Source of the DNA: Sipunculus nudus
Lineage: Eukaryota; Annelida; Sipuncula; Golfingiida; Sipunculidae
Direction: 5' to 3'
Length of the DNA: 64,000 nt
Assembly (NCBI GenBank): GCA_026874595.1
Contig: CM049313.1
Location: forward strand, 46,568,159 to 46,632,158
Position numbers and translations under genes: made by a program. The notes beneath the pieces are model-generated. The model worked only from the letters and a program-made list of their open reading frames with translations, was not told the origin of the DNA and did not search any database. Of this stretch, positions 26,110-37,909 are shown in pieces; positions within the stretch are counted from its first letter, which is position 1, and the number at the start of each line of letters is the position of its first letter.

Positions 26110-26900
26110 ACCAAACTAAAGAACAAAGCTGGACTTAATGTCCTGAATATACCTGGGCTTTTGCTCGGGGAGGCCGCGGACAGCCTAGCGCCATCGCTGG
26201 CACACATTCTGAATTTATCGCTCAATACCGGAACTGTTTCTCCTGACTGGAAATGTGCGAGGGTATAGTTCCCATTTTTCAAAGGTAAAGAGGAATCTTC
26301 TGAACCTTACAGGTACCGCCCTATTTCATTTACATGCCATGGGATAAAAATTTTGGAGAAGCACATTAAACGTCATTTCCTGATGTACCTTAACCATGAA
26401 CGCTTTAAATATACCCTGAACAAACTGCCTTTCTCGCAAATAACTCCACCCATACCGCATTGCATAGACTGGTTGATAACTGGCTAACAGCTATGAATTA
26501 CGGACACGTAAACTCCATATGCTTTCTCGACCTTAGAAAAGGTTTTGATTCCCTAAATGACGATATACTGTTGGGTAAACTAAAACAATATGGCGTGAGT
26601 GGAAATTCGCATAATTATTTATACAATCGAAAGCAGTTCGTCCGATTCCATAACCATAATTCTGCATTGAGAACCGTTAATACTGATGTACCACAAGGCA
26701 CGGTATTCGGACCTATTCTGTTTTTATTATACCTTAACGACTTTCCTGTTAATATAACAGACGCTTAATGTTCAATTTATGCTGACGACAGAAGGTGTCA
26801 GTCGTGATTAAGCACAACATCAGCTGCAGGGCGCGGTAGACCAAGTAAACTAGTTGCCAACGTCACAAAATCAGCTACAATGCTCTTAAGTTCCAAACAG
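26110..26900 (+). pseudogene. Reverse transcriptase core fragment
   Basis: Segments recognisable in order: a FPFFKGKEESSEPYRYRPIS fingers motif (about 26270-26325), FLDLRKGFDSLNDDILL (about 26524-26575, containing the first catalytic aspartate), DVPQGTVFGPILFLLYLNDF (about 26688-26750), and YADD at 26778-26789, the catalytic aspartate pair. An in-frame TAA at 26766-26768 lies just before YADD, and other stops lie upstream. A 102-residue open frame (26460-26768) covers the middle. Confidence 0.88.
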
Positions 26901-26929
26901 CGCAAATAATCAAATCCATTACACATCCG

Positions 26930-27599
26930 TATCGATGAACAAGTTGTCCTAAACGTTGAGGAATTCTCTCACCTTGGCCTCATAATTGATTCACATCTCA
27001 CATGGAAATCTCACACTTCTGCTGTTTTTAAAAAGTTATGTTGCAAAATAGGGCTATTACACAGACTTGGCAAATATCTTCCACAGAAGTTTCTACTCAC
27101 AATATATCATGCGTTCGTTCAGCCAACAATAGACTATGGCTTAACTATATTTTTCAACGTATTCAGTGTAGGGCGGCAAGGAGTATATAACTAGAAACTA
27201 TAACCCGTCACGAATTAGTCTGGAACTAATCAAAGAGATAGGATTGATGACAATCGAGCAGTGATATTTATACCTTTTATCTGTTGTGACTTATAAATGC
27301 ACAAATGGTTTAGCCCTTTCGTATATAAATATATATGTGATAAGTTCGCAATGGCTAAAGACATGCACCATTATTCCACGCGCTCAACCCATAACAATAT
27401 AACTGTATCCTTCCCAAACCACGGACTGAACCTTTCAAGGCTGCTTCATTCTACTCAGGCAGTATCCTATGGAATGCCCTTCCCCTTGACATTAAATGTG
27501 CTCCAAATTTGCAGAGTTTTTAAAGGAAATCACGTTCGTACTTTCCTAGTCTTACAGCGGTATCTTAGTTTTGGCACTATACGAAATTGTTTTAGTTAG
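26930..27599 (+). pseudogene. Reverse transcriptase C-terminal region of the same element
   Basis: Reads DEQVVLNVEEFSHLGLIIDS, HLTWKSHTSAVFKKLCCKIG, then AFVQPTIDYG, followed after stops by a 100-residue frame (27297-27599) with HHYSTRSTHNNITVSFPNHG and FKGNHVRTFL. The HLG..D..L.W..H and YSTRS...N..V..P motifs are typical of the region downstream of the catalytic core in CR1/Jockey-like LINEs. Several stops and frame changes are present. Confidence 0.8.
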
Positions 27600-27910
27600 A
27601 ATAGTTGTTTTTACCATCCTAAGTACTCTTAGTACCATGATAATCTATTTATTTTAAAGTATAATCTGTCATTCTGCAAATAGTTTTATTGTCTTAGTAT
27701 GTCTTTTACATTCGTATTGTTATTTGTATTTTTATTTTATTTCATAGTCATATTCAGTTGTAAAAAATGTCTTGTACTTTATATATGGAACAGGGCCCTG
27801 CTTACAACAGAAATACTCGTGTTCTTCTGGTGCAGGCCGGGTACCCTGCATAATATTGTAATAAATAAATAAATAAATCAATACATATAGTATTATAGCT
27901 AATATCAACA

Positions 27911-27950
27911 TGTCACTCAGCTGAGCGTCATGACCCATTGGTCACTTGTT
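27911..27950 (+). repeat. Recurring terminal motif, copy 4
   Basis: CACTCAGCTGAGCGTCATGA followed by CCCATTGGTCACTTGTT, about 30 bp after the tail of the non-LTR element. Confidence 0.6.
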
Positions 27951-28429
27951 GATTTAATGTATAATATTCCATTTCACTTACCACGTATAAATTTAATTCT
28001 ATTTAGACTGAATTCTCCTTACAATGCACATGTTCTCAGGCATTATATGTTCATGCATTGACCCTGTTTGCCTATATAAACCTGTCGTTTAGCCACATAC
28101 TTGAAGGTTAACAAAAAATACACCTTTGTATGACCTTCAGGGTGCTGAGAATATAAGTAAATGTGACCTTATTCCGGGTTTCCAAAAAGACTTGGCCAGG
28201 ATCTCTCAGAATATTAAGTTAGAAGTCTGTAGGTACCACAATTACGAATTGTAAACGCTAAAGAGTATTCAATTTGAGTCAGAAATAGGGCCTGGTGGCC
28301 ATTTGTGATTTATGCAAATTAAGGACAGTTCCACTTATAAAATTTTGGTAGACATTTAGTATGTTTATCCAGGGATAATTCCGAGAGGAATGGTGGAAAA
28401 TAAATTCTGTTGCAATAAGTTCTGTCCAC

Positions 28430-28940
28430 ATTTTTCCCATTAAATGGCTTGACTATTCCGTAAACAAAGGCAAAGAGAGATGCCGCTGATAAGCCCGCGG
28501 TGCTATTTAAACTGCGCGAGTATTCTCCGTTCGGCGTCACTTCGGAACGACTCGTTCGTTTCCGGAGAGCCAACTCTTATAAGATTCTCCTTATATTAGT
28601 TTGGCAAATTAAAATATTATTATTGGACCAATTTCAAGTTGTTACTAGGTACACAATATTTTAATATTTACATCAAGTAGCGTGTCTACGAAATTTACAA
28701 AAACAAGAAAAGACAGGACCAATGAACAGTTAAGCCTGAATTCACAATAAAATGTGGTTACAAGATCCTTACAGACGCCGGCTGGGGAATTTACAAGCTC
28801 GTACCAGGTGAGGCCACGACCCCTGGGAAATAACGTCCGGGAAATATCGCGTTAAGTTCCCCTCAGCTTTTGCAACAATTTACAAATAGTTTCAGCAACT
28901 GACAGATTAGGTGCGTGTTGCCTCCGAAATACGCTGAGCT
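28430..28940. promoter_or_regulatory. Candidate regulatory island
   Basis: Repeat-free, GC-richer block with CCGCGGTGCTATTTAAACTG, GGAAATATCGCGTTAAG and the 35-bp arrangement shared with 14255-14289. No coding frame. Confidence 0.28.
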
Positions 28941-29567
28941 AATGATAGGTTTACAAGGCAGCGCAGTCCACATGGCCTCAAGGCGGTGTCGCAGAAAATT
29001 GCACCTTCGTGTTACTTTCTGTATACCTAATCAATATATGTCGTCTGCTTTCAAACATCAAGTGCGCATTATGGGTATTTTTTTTTTTTTTTTGCTACAG
29101 CATTCAGCACGTGCCTTGTAACCGTTTAATCATTATTATGACAACCAGCATATCATGAATTTATTCATATTTTAAGGTCAAGACCCCCATCCCTTCCCCC
29201 AGAATAAAACCCCTAACAGTCAAGCTGAGGATAGGCCTATATAGAATGAAAAAAAAAGAAGCAAAATGGCGTCTCCTAATATTTTATGAATATATATGCG
29301 TGTACTTCAGCTACCCGATGGTCGCGTTTGAATGTATGCATGTGTGTGTCGGTGAATCTTTGCATTTCAATGTGCGCGTTTACCTTTAATATGCCTGAAG
29401 ACACCAAAAATAAGAAAAACTGGAGGGAAGATATACAGACGACTTCCTGCGTGTGACAAAATATATTCTGCTTCTAAAAACCTCTGAATATATTCTTGAA
29501 TAAATTGTTCCACTGTTGCCACCGCTTCACTAAAGGGTCTCCCGGGTTGAATAGTATACACACACAC

Positions 29568-29569
<2 letters not shown>

Positions 29570-29626
<57 letters not shown>
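29570..29626. repeat. (CA)/(TA)n microsatellite
   Basis: Short CACACA then alternating AT. Confidence 0.95.
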
Positions 29627-29627
<1 letters not shown>

Positions 29628-29801
29628 GCGATTATTCTGTACGCTGTCAGAATTAAATAAGAATATATAAAATTATACTTAATGATAATGATTTATATGT
29701 ATTTATCAAAGCAAATGCATCTTTGGCTCACATGTTGAACGTCGACTGCATGTTTTTTTTTTTAATTTTTTTTATTTGCCGAATCATTCCTGGACAGTCA
29801 A

Positions 29802-29802
<1 letters not shown>

Positions 29803-29882
<80 letters not shown>
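29803..29882. repeat. (TA)n microsatellite abutting the SINE
   Basis: Eighty bases of pure alternating AT, ending at the truncated SINE head. Confidence 0.97.
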
Positions 29883-29885
<3 letters not shown>

Positions 29886-30065
29886 AACGCTCGTCTTTCT
29901 CGACGACCCGGCCGGGTTCGATTCCCCGCGTGGATTTGAGAGTTGATTGTAAATTGGCCCGTCCAAGATCGGTGGTATTTTTTGGGTTATCCCGCTTTCT
30001 CCACCCTTTCTGCATGACCACCGAACGCCAGCATCCGACCCATGGAGAGTCGTCGAATAATTAAT
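29883..30065 (+). mobile_element. tRNA-derived SINE fragment
   Basis: A consensus pol III B box GGTTCGATTCC lies at 29915-29925 within a tRNA-like T arm (CCGGGTTCGATTCCCCG). Downstream is a SINE-like body with TTGGGTTATCCCGCTTTCTC and CACCC, resembling the conserved central domain of invertebrate SINEs (GGTTTCC...CCACC type). The A-box half is missing: a long (TA)n tract ends exactly where it should begin. It is not a functional tRNA gene. Confidence 0.6.
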
Positions 30066-30115
30066 TGATTATATATAACTAGTTGTACAATATATGCAAA
30101 TCAAATTGATATTAT

Positions 30116-30315
30116 CCAGGATTTAGGAAAAGGGGGGACCAACCCAGGACTAATGACATAGCCTTAAAAAAGTCCCCAGGTCCGGAAAGGGGGGGGGGGG
30201 TCCAGGTCGAAAAATTTGGTCTGAAACCCTTAAAAATGATTGCGATGGATTGAACAGGGTGGGTCCGGACCCCTCAACCCCGCCCGCCGCCCCACCACCA
30301 CCACCACCACCAACA
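30116..30315 (+). repeat. Dispersed repeat fragment with poly-G and (ACC)n
   Basis: AGGATTTAGGAAAAGGGGGG, a GGTCCGGAAAGGGGGGGG run, AGGGTGGGTCCGGACCCCTC and (CACCAC)n. This is the usual look of a widespread invertebrate repeat with homopolymer G/C tracts; the family name is not known to me. Confidence 0.5.
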
Positions 30316-30952
30316 TCCGCTTCTGTTCATGTGCTATAAAAGGCAGTTTCCGGACCAAGTCAAGCACTAGAGATTTTCAACGAAATATTCAAAGATAAAG
30401 AAGAATATACGGGGAATTTCCATCGATAAATCAAACAAACGTCAAACAGTGAATGGCAAAAAAAATTTAGGGCATTTATTTATGATGATAATTTCCTATA
30501 ATATTGAACATTGCCGTAATATATAAAATCAATATTTTGGAAATTATCATTATATAACTTATAGTCCTTATTAAACTAAGTATATAGTATACGATTAATA
30601 TATAACTAATGTATAATTAAATATTCATGAGCACTTATTATAATACTTTCAGGGCAAATAAATATAAAGTCAGTATTAATAAAATAATTTTCCAAACAAA
30701 AGGCAAAAATTATGACGAAAAGACACAATTAATTACAGAAAAACTTTCACGAATACGATGTACGTTACCGGAGGACATTAATTATGTAATTTATCCTTTG
30801 GCATATATAAATCACTCTATAGTGTTAAAATAGGTAGTTTGCTGCGAGACATAATATGTAATAATATGTGCAATATATATTTTAGTCCTATAACCAAACA
30901 ACAGTATACTTCCTTGTAATATATTTCATGTACATACTTCATATTTAATGAA

Positions 30953-30996
<44 letters not shown>
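30953..30996. repeat. (TA)n microsatellite
   Basis: Forty-four bases of alternating AT. Confidence 0.95.
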
Positions 30997-30998
<2 letters not shown>

Positions 30999-31359
30999 TT
31001 TATATAATCATAAAGGTATTTATATAACCATAAGGTATTTGGTGTTAAATTTACCAGTTGACGAATAAGAATTGCATGCTGTTGAAAAATGCAGAATTTA
31101 GAATCACAAACTCTTATTTTATATGCAGTTTATTATTTTATATTTGATATTCTTTTGTATGATTTTCTTCTCCCGCAAATATATATTAATTATCATATTA
31201 TTATATGATATCATTATTATATCATTATATAATTATATACTAATATAATTCAATACTTTTTTTACACGTGTACATGTGTATATACACAATTACACAATCG
31301 TCCATGCTTGTCTCTTTCGGGTGTACCCATCAGTGCCGTGTATCCGTGCACATTAAAAA

Positions 31360-31895
31360 ACATCTCTGGTTGGAAGTGCCTGAATTGTGTTACGCTACAA
31401 TAACATTACTGAAAGCACAGGCAGTCATTAAGTTGTCAGGGTGGCACGTGCAATACTAAAAGTAAAATCTATCACTAAAGTGTCAGGGGTGGGGTGACAA
31501 GGGTGTGACAAGTGTGAGGCCTTCCTTCCCCCGCCTCACGTGGAGATTTTATTAACCCCGGATTGGCCTCGCTGAGAGGTTTCGTTTTTCGCATACAGAT
31601 GGTCGGACGGTGACAAAACATCCACTGGCTCCACAGAATGGACTTCACTCGGATGTCAGTGTCGCTATGTCTTATTTTATGCCCGCCATCGCCACCCATA
31701 CCGCCACTATTATGCCGTATTATGGGGGTTCCCTCGCAGGCTTCCGTTTCGGGTGTCGTCCGTGGTCTGATAAACTGGTGTAATCTTTACTTGTTACTTA
31801 CACACGAAGTCTGCAAATCATTGTTCACCTGTCACCCGAAAGTGGCTCTGCAGAGAGAGCGAGAGAAAGGGAGAGAGAACGCACAAAAAAACCCC
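31360..31895. promoter_or_regulatory. Candidate regulatory island
   Basis: Higher-complexity sequence (CCGCCTCACGTGGAGATTTT, ATTAACCCCGGATTGGCCTC, TTATGCCCGCCATCGCCACC) ending at a (TA)n tract. Open frames here are short and not protein-like. Confidence 0.25.
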
Positions 31896-31901
31896 ACGGG
31901 A

Positions 31902-31903
<2 letters not shown>

Positions 31904-31973
<70 letters not shown>
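31904..31973. repeat. (TA)n microsatellite
   Basis: Seventy bases of alternating AT after an AGAGAG/poly-A patch. Confidence 0.97.
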
Positions 31974-31974
<1 letters not shown>

Positions 31975-31975
<1 letters not shown>

Positions 31976-32720
31976 AAAGCAATTAATTATTTTAGAACAG
32001 ATTATAAATTACATATAGACTATATATCATACACTTACTGTCACGCTTTTCCCATGTAAAACTTGTACATTATCATGCAATGCATGTTCCTAACTACATG
32101 CCATGCATGTTCAAGGTTGTTTCATAGATAGAATGCATGGGTCCAAATTTTGCGGCTGAGACAGTATATAACCTGTATTTAGCTAACACAGGTGTCTCAA
32201 TTATTTAGTACTATATCATAATATCCGATTCCGGACAAAGTTTTCAAAGTATATACAGAAATTGTGGATTATATTACACAGTATTTTTACAATGTATGTT
32301 AAGAATATGTCTTATGGATCAGATTTCATTAGTAATATTATAATTTATTTATAGATATGAGAAAATGTTCTAATATATATACATTTTTAATATCCAAGAT
32401 TTAAAAATATTGAATATGATGTGTTAGTTACTAATTTGATGAATTTTCCTGTTGCGCAAATATGCACATACATAAATAGCTTCATATTAAAAGATACATG
32501 CATAATAACGTAATTTTTACTGTAAATTATCATATCTGTTAACAAGATTATAAATGCAAAATATTATAAAGATTTTAACTTAACTGTGTTATTTAGTTAC
32601 TTAGTTTGATTTCAATCTAAATAATGTGAAACATTATATTTCATGCATGCATGAAGCAATACAAGGCCTCAAGGACTTCAAGGTATATATGTATAAAAAT
32701 CCATTTCAGCATTAAAATCA
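31975..32720. other. AT-rich DNA, nothing recognised
   Basis: Very AT-rich with ATGCATGC words; no gene. Confidence 0.4.
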
Positions 32721-33380
32721 TACCAGGAACTTCAGAAGATGTGCCCGATGCCTGGGAATACCGGTCCCAGTGTAAATTGAAAATCACATGAAAAGTTCCC
32801 TAATGTCCCGGAGCAGGATTATGGCTTAAACAAAGTTTAACAATACGAAAATGACATTTCGCGACATCTTCTGAATGCCAGGACCCTCACCTCCCTGGGG
32901 CCAGATTAAAGATCGCCAACGTGAGAGCAAGTCGATGCAAGGTTCATTTCCATTTTGCGTCACCTGTAACGACCGTGGATCGTGTGCCCTCGGGATACCT
33001 GCGCCACTTTCTCTCCAATGACGATTTCGGTTAACTAATAACGCCTTGAAGCGAGTCGTGCGCCAGAAAGCTAGGCCTGATTTATAAATGAGCCGAGAAG
33101 AATCTAATGACAGTTATGCTATTTAATCAAGCAATCTGGACAAAGGCTTGCTCCTAGCCACACGGGACCCTGTAGAACACAGGTGTTACGCTCTGTTCTA
33201 GTTGTCTCCACTCCGCCCCCAGGCTCTGTGACTAAGAGGACCTTCTTGTTTCAATGGAAGGTTCGGTCGTCCGGATAATCCACTCGCGTGTGATCCCCTC
33301 CGGGCGAGTGCACGCATCACAACCCTTCCCATCATGCCTTGCGGAACTGTCGTCTGCTGTCTTTACCTTCTCCATACCCT
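32721..33380. promoter_or_regulatory. Candidate regulatory island
   Basis: About 660 bp of repeat-free, GC-richer, non-coding DNA with AGATTAAAGATCGCC, TAACTAATAACGCC and GATTTATAAATGAG. Flanked by AT-rich, microsatellite-bearing DNA on both sides. Confidence 0.3.
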
Positions 33381-33845
33381 GTGCAGCACTGTACAGTAAA
33401 ATTATTCGTCAAATGAATATTTAAACTAAATCTGCATCCAATGAAGTTTAAAAACTACTTTGACGCAGGAAATGCTAAGGAACAAAAACACAGATTGGTT
33501 GAAAATGTTTACTTTATATTAGTTCTAATTTGCATAAGAATGAATTATATGAAAATGTTTGTTTGTGCACTTTAATTTCAATTATATTAGGTGCGTGTCT
33601 TTTCCATATATACGACATCAGGCAAAAATAAAGTTCGACATATTTTTCCCCTTTTAAAGATAGCATTATAGGCCTTGAACAATCCCTCTTATAATCAGTC
33701 TATCGGCGCTACATTTGTCGATAAAGCATGTATAATTTATGATTATCTCTAGTGGAGAGCTATCTTTATAGGAGTTATTTATTAAATATATAAAGTTACA
33801 TGTTTATAAATGGGGTGATTTAAATGATTTTTCTTTAGTAAAATG

Positions 33846-33847
<2 letters not shown>

Positions 33848-33906
<59 letters not shown>
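33848..33906. repeat. (TA)n microsatellite
   Basis: Alternating AT with one TT step. Confidence 0.95.
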
Positions 33907-34290
33907 CTATGATTTGTGTTGGGAGTGAGGAAAATAATGATATTTTGGGAGAAGGCTTTTGTCTTATTTGTCATAAGGCTCCTTATTTCAGAGGGGGGGG
34001 GGGCTACATAGTCAAACTCCTGGGTTACATTTTCTCAGCAAACATACAACTTCCGTGTGTAAGCGTAAAGAAAGAAGAAAATTGGAGTTACAGAAGGAAT
34101 ACAGTATAAAGAGGGTTGCTGTTGAACGTTTATAAATACGCATTACAAGTCGGTGGCAAATTAAAAAAAAAAATATTTTTCATGTACATATATTGTGTGA
34201 TGAGCCTTACGTTATTTAGAAAAAAATGTTCTGTTATAGAACACATTCATACTTGTTTATGCCCTTTACATTCTCAGTACTGTTGCATAA

Positions 34291-34353
<63 letters not shown>
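34291..34353. repeat. (TA)n(GT)n(GC)n microsatellite
   Basis: Mostly (GT)n from about 34299, ending GCGCGCGCGAGACAG. Confidence 0.96.
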
Positions 34354-34690
34354 AGACAGGCAGACAGACAGAGAACATGGTGAATTGCAATAACAATAAC
34401 AAGGTATACAGGCCTAATGCGAACCTGTGCAAAGTTTGGGAGTACGAATGGAGGTTTATTTTTAAAATTTAATATTGATCCTCTTAAGTCCTGCATATCT
34501 ACCTTAGTCATTATAATTTAAGCAAAATGGACGTTTCGGACCTGCAAGCTTCAGACCAGGACATTTTAAAACTAAAATATGGGTAGTCGACAAGCGACTG
34601 TGTATCCGCAGAAATCAGAGTGGGACGGGTGAAGTGAGGCATGGATTAAGTGGCAAGGAGAATAGAGTGAGGTGTGTTGCATATTAACAT

Positions 34691-35258
34691 GGATGTCAGC
34701 AGCGTAAACGTGAATGTATGTAGTGCCTTCTGTCATAAATCGAGAAAATTGTCCAGGGTGTATATACCTGCAAAATTTCAGGGGGATAAGTCAAACCACT
34801 GCTGAGATATGAGTGATTTTATCCCAAGGCAGATGAACAGATGGACGCTGTGCATAAATGGTTGCAGGTGGCGCCACCAGTTTTGCCAATGATGAAGAGC
34901 TATGTGAGATCTATACACATGCAAAATTTTGGCCCAACCGGTCAAACAGTTCCCGAGATATGAGCTTGGATGTCTGCAGAGTAAACGTGAATGTAGGTGG
35001 TGCCACCTGTCATAAAATCGAGAAAGCTGTCCAGGATGTATAAACCTGCAAAATTTCAGGTGGAAAAGTCAAACCACTGCTGAGGTATGAGTGATTTTAT
35101 CCCAAGGCAGATGAACAGATGGACGCTGTGCAAAAATGGTTGTAGGTGGCGCCACCATTTTTAGTGTATGTTATAAAGCTATCAAAGGGCTACATTTGTG
35201 CAAAATGTTTAGCCTGATCGGTCAAACGGTTCCCGAGATATGTGGGTTTATGTGTGGA
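34691..35258 (+). repeat. Two-unit 277-bp tandem repeat
   Basis: Units start at 34691 (GGATGTCAGCAGCGTAAACG) and 34968 (GGATGTCTGCAGAGTAAACG). Each carries TGCAAAATTTCAGG, AAGTCAAACCACTGCTGAG, TTTTATCCCAAGGCAGATGA, a GGTGGCGCCACC palindrome and GGTCAAACGGTTCCCGAGAT. Non-coding. Confidence 0.85.
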
Positions 35259-35355
35259 AACAGACGCACAAATGGACGCTGATTAGCTTAAAATGCAAAT
35301 CAAGTTTTTTTTCAAACAGTTGAAAGATATAGTTCCAATAATCTGGGAATTCTGC

Positions 35356-35418
35356 ATCTAGACATTGTGTCTAGACGTTTAGACGCTGTGTCTAGACGTC
35401 TAGATAAATTGTCTAGAC
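35356..35418. repeat. Cluster of TCTAGAC palindromes with 21-bp spacing
   Basis: GTCTAGAC begins at 35369, 35390 and 35411, exactly 21 bp apart; ATCTAGAC precedes at 35356. A 14-bp palindrome TCTAGACGTCTAGA is at 35391-35404. Confidence 0.8.
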
Positions 35419-35619
35419 ACCCGCCAGAGCCAGGTCAGTTGCCATGGTGATGTCTGGACTCCACCTGTTTGTACTGAGTGACCTCTTGACTTGGCTGCTG
35501 AAACTCAGCATGTTGTCAAATCTGTTTTCAAACACAGAAAGCCTTTTTCAATTGGCTACAATGCTTTTATAAAGCTGTATTTACCCAATCTATACTTATA
35601 AAACTGGCAGAACCCTACC

Positions 35620-36215
35620 ATAGAATAATTCTTGTAAAGTTTAAACCAATCAGCTTAACAGTTTCATCATAAATCAGTGTATAAGCTAGAAGAGTTTAAA
35701 ATTACATTTTCGCTTGTAAAAACACATCAATGTAGATGGCGCCACCAATACCTCAATTTCAGATATGACATATGTGACAAACATTGGTATAAAATTTGGT
35801 GTTTATAGCTTTAGCCGTTTCTGAGATTTTAATTTTAGTATGCTTTTTTGGACAGATGACTAAGTTCAACCTCCTGTAACTCGACCAAAAATCTCCGAAC
35901 TGGAACCATTCGAACAAACTTGAGAAAGATTGTTCCAGGGATCATTTCTGTGAAATATTGGACAATTTGGCTTGACAGTTTCGGAGAAGAAGATTTTTCA
36001 ATCTTTTTTAAATTTTTCCCTATAAAATCTAAGAAAATGCAGTTAAAAAAAATAAACAAAATCTGAGAGAGTTTTTTTAAATGACTGATTATTTGCAAAA
36101 GAAATGGTGATGCTAGCTTCAGCCGTTTTTGAGATAGTAAGGGTTAACGTACTGAAGACGCACGACGTACGACGGACGACGCCGCACAATCGCATAAGCT
36201 CACAGGTTCGCAAAA
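35620..36215 (-). repeat. Dispersed repeat, minus orientation
   Basis: Read on the minus strand it begins with a GTGAGCTTATGCGATTGTGC head and CGTCGTCCGTCGTACGTCGT, the same type of head as family A, then CCTGTAACTCGACC-like and GATGGCGCCACC (35735-35746) parts. Together with the 277-bp repeat it forms a composite element about 1.5 kb long. Confidence 0.6.
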
Positions 36216-36379
36216 AATTGTCTGATATTTAAACTGCACAATTGTTGTGCCTGAACAGTAAGACTGTAAAACTGTCCTGTGCTATACATGCACACACACA
36301 ATTATAAAAATATTAAAAACTGCTTGAACGATAAATAAAATAAATAGAATAAAATGAAAACAACTGAGATACCATTTTT

Positions 36380-36800
36380 ACGCTAGTTGGCGGAGGTTTT
36401 CCGTTTTTCAAGTCGTCGTGCATGCCTCGGGTAAAGTCAGAAAATTGCTTTGATAGCCTGAATGAACGGCAACGTTACAAATTCAATTAAGCATTCCATT
36501 TCGGCATAAATAACTTTTTGATCTGGTCTCGCTGAAAGTAACCGAACGATGTTAATAATTCAGGGCTTCAAGAACCCAAGGCAATAACACTGAGCGGGAT
36601 TAATTGGCGAGAGGAGGGGGCCAGATTGCCAGTCGGGGCATTAACAGACCCTGTGATTTTCCCTGCGATGATTCAATCATTTACGGCGTGATGGGCTAAT
36701 GCGACTGATGACGTGCATGTGTTTGCATTACACGCATGGCGAAACCGGAAGTTACCCCGTGATGGACGCGAATCACCGCGCATGCTCCAACGATCAAGGC
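36380..36800. promoter_or_regulatory. Candidate regulatory island upstream of foxQ2
   Basis: Repeat-free block with GCGGGATTAATTGGCGAGAG, CATTTACGGCGTGATGGGCT and AATGCGACTGATGACGTGC. It lies 4.3 kb before the foxQ2 start. No coding frame. Confidence 0.3.
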
Positions 36801-37909
36801 ACATCCTTTGTTTTTCTTGAGAACTTGCTAAAATTTATCTTTAAGAGATAAAATATTGAAAATATAAGTTGTCTAAACTATGAGTGACTAAACCAGTGTT
36901 AATTGATTGACATAATTATAGTTAAATTTGTAAATATTCACAACACGTATGTCTACTGTGCAGGCTTTTTATCTTTATTTTAGGTTGATTATACAATACC
37001 AGCTGATCTGTAAACTCTTTGGTAAATAAGACTTATAAACTTTCTAATACATATATTTTTAAACTTGAGAAAAGTACGTTCAGGTTAAAAGTATATTTGT
37101 TCCGTATTCTTCTCGTATGCACCATTTTCAAATTATAGGACCAGCTTGGTTTTGTGGTGATATGTTAACCCGGTTTTTTTATTGTTCTTTCAAGAATTAT
37201 TTATCCTCCAAGCTTTTCACTTTTCAATATATCAGGCTCATGACTGTGATCACATAGTCTCACACATCTTAAACCGAGTCATTTTCTTTTCAGTCTAGTA
37301 GTACAAATCTAAAATTGTTCAAGCTCTACGTGTACTTTGGATATACACCATGAACCTCATACTCGCACAAGTGGAAATGGTAAATTTGAATAGACTTGTT
37401 CACGAGTTGGCAAATCTCAAATGCATATCTGGAGTCGCACATCCTGTGCCTATTATATAAATACAAAGGAAAATATTTTTTTATCCAGCGTTAATTTTTG
37501 ATCCAATGATGCAGAAGGATCAATGCAAGATATATAATAAATATAAAGTATTGTTATTATTTACAGGAAAAGGCCATAAATGTTTGAGAAAAGTACAAAT
37601 TGTCTCGGGTATCATACCTTATTATACCTGTTTGAGTGGGGGGGGGGGGTTGTATACATGTATAGCAAGTATGACATTATTATCCGCCCCTGGTAAAATT
37701 TTACCGATGGGTCAAATTAAGGTCATATTTCCCTTTACGAATAATCAATGGAGAACTTTACTGCACAAATATAAAAATAAAAAGGAATATGGGCCTATAA
37801 GGTGTAGTGATTTAACTGGATCAAAACCTGGATTATTCCCTGACGATTCCCTCTGCTTCGTTTCAGGGTCTAAATAATAACAATACAGGAAATAAACAGC
37901 GTATAGAAC

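Larger units (their letters stand above)
25480..27884 (+). mobile_element. 5'-truncated, decayed non-LTR retrotransposon (CR1/L2/Jockey-like)
   Basis: In order on the + strand: the end of an apurinic-type endonuclease, a linker, a reverse transcriptase, its C-terminal region, and a 3' end with a TAAA-type tail (AATAAATAAATAAATAAATC, about 27858-27877). This is the standard order for the single-protein part of CR1/L2/Jockey-like LINEs. Stops and frameshifts occur throughout, so it is dead. The 5' end grades into unrelated repeat sequence and is placed approximately. The tail is followed at 27914 by a terminal motif of another repeat family, so the element may have inserted within that family. 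Confidence 0.85.

Noticed and set aside
29905-29930. tRNA gene
   Set aside because: Only the T arm/B box is present; no acceptor, D or anticodon arms, so it is a SINE part.
37506-37877. 123-residue open frame
   Set aside because: Crosses a poly-G tract, has AT-driven codon content and no family-like motif; likely chance.
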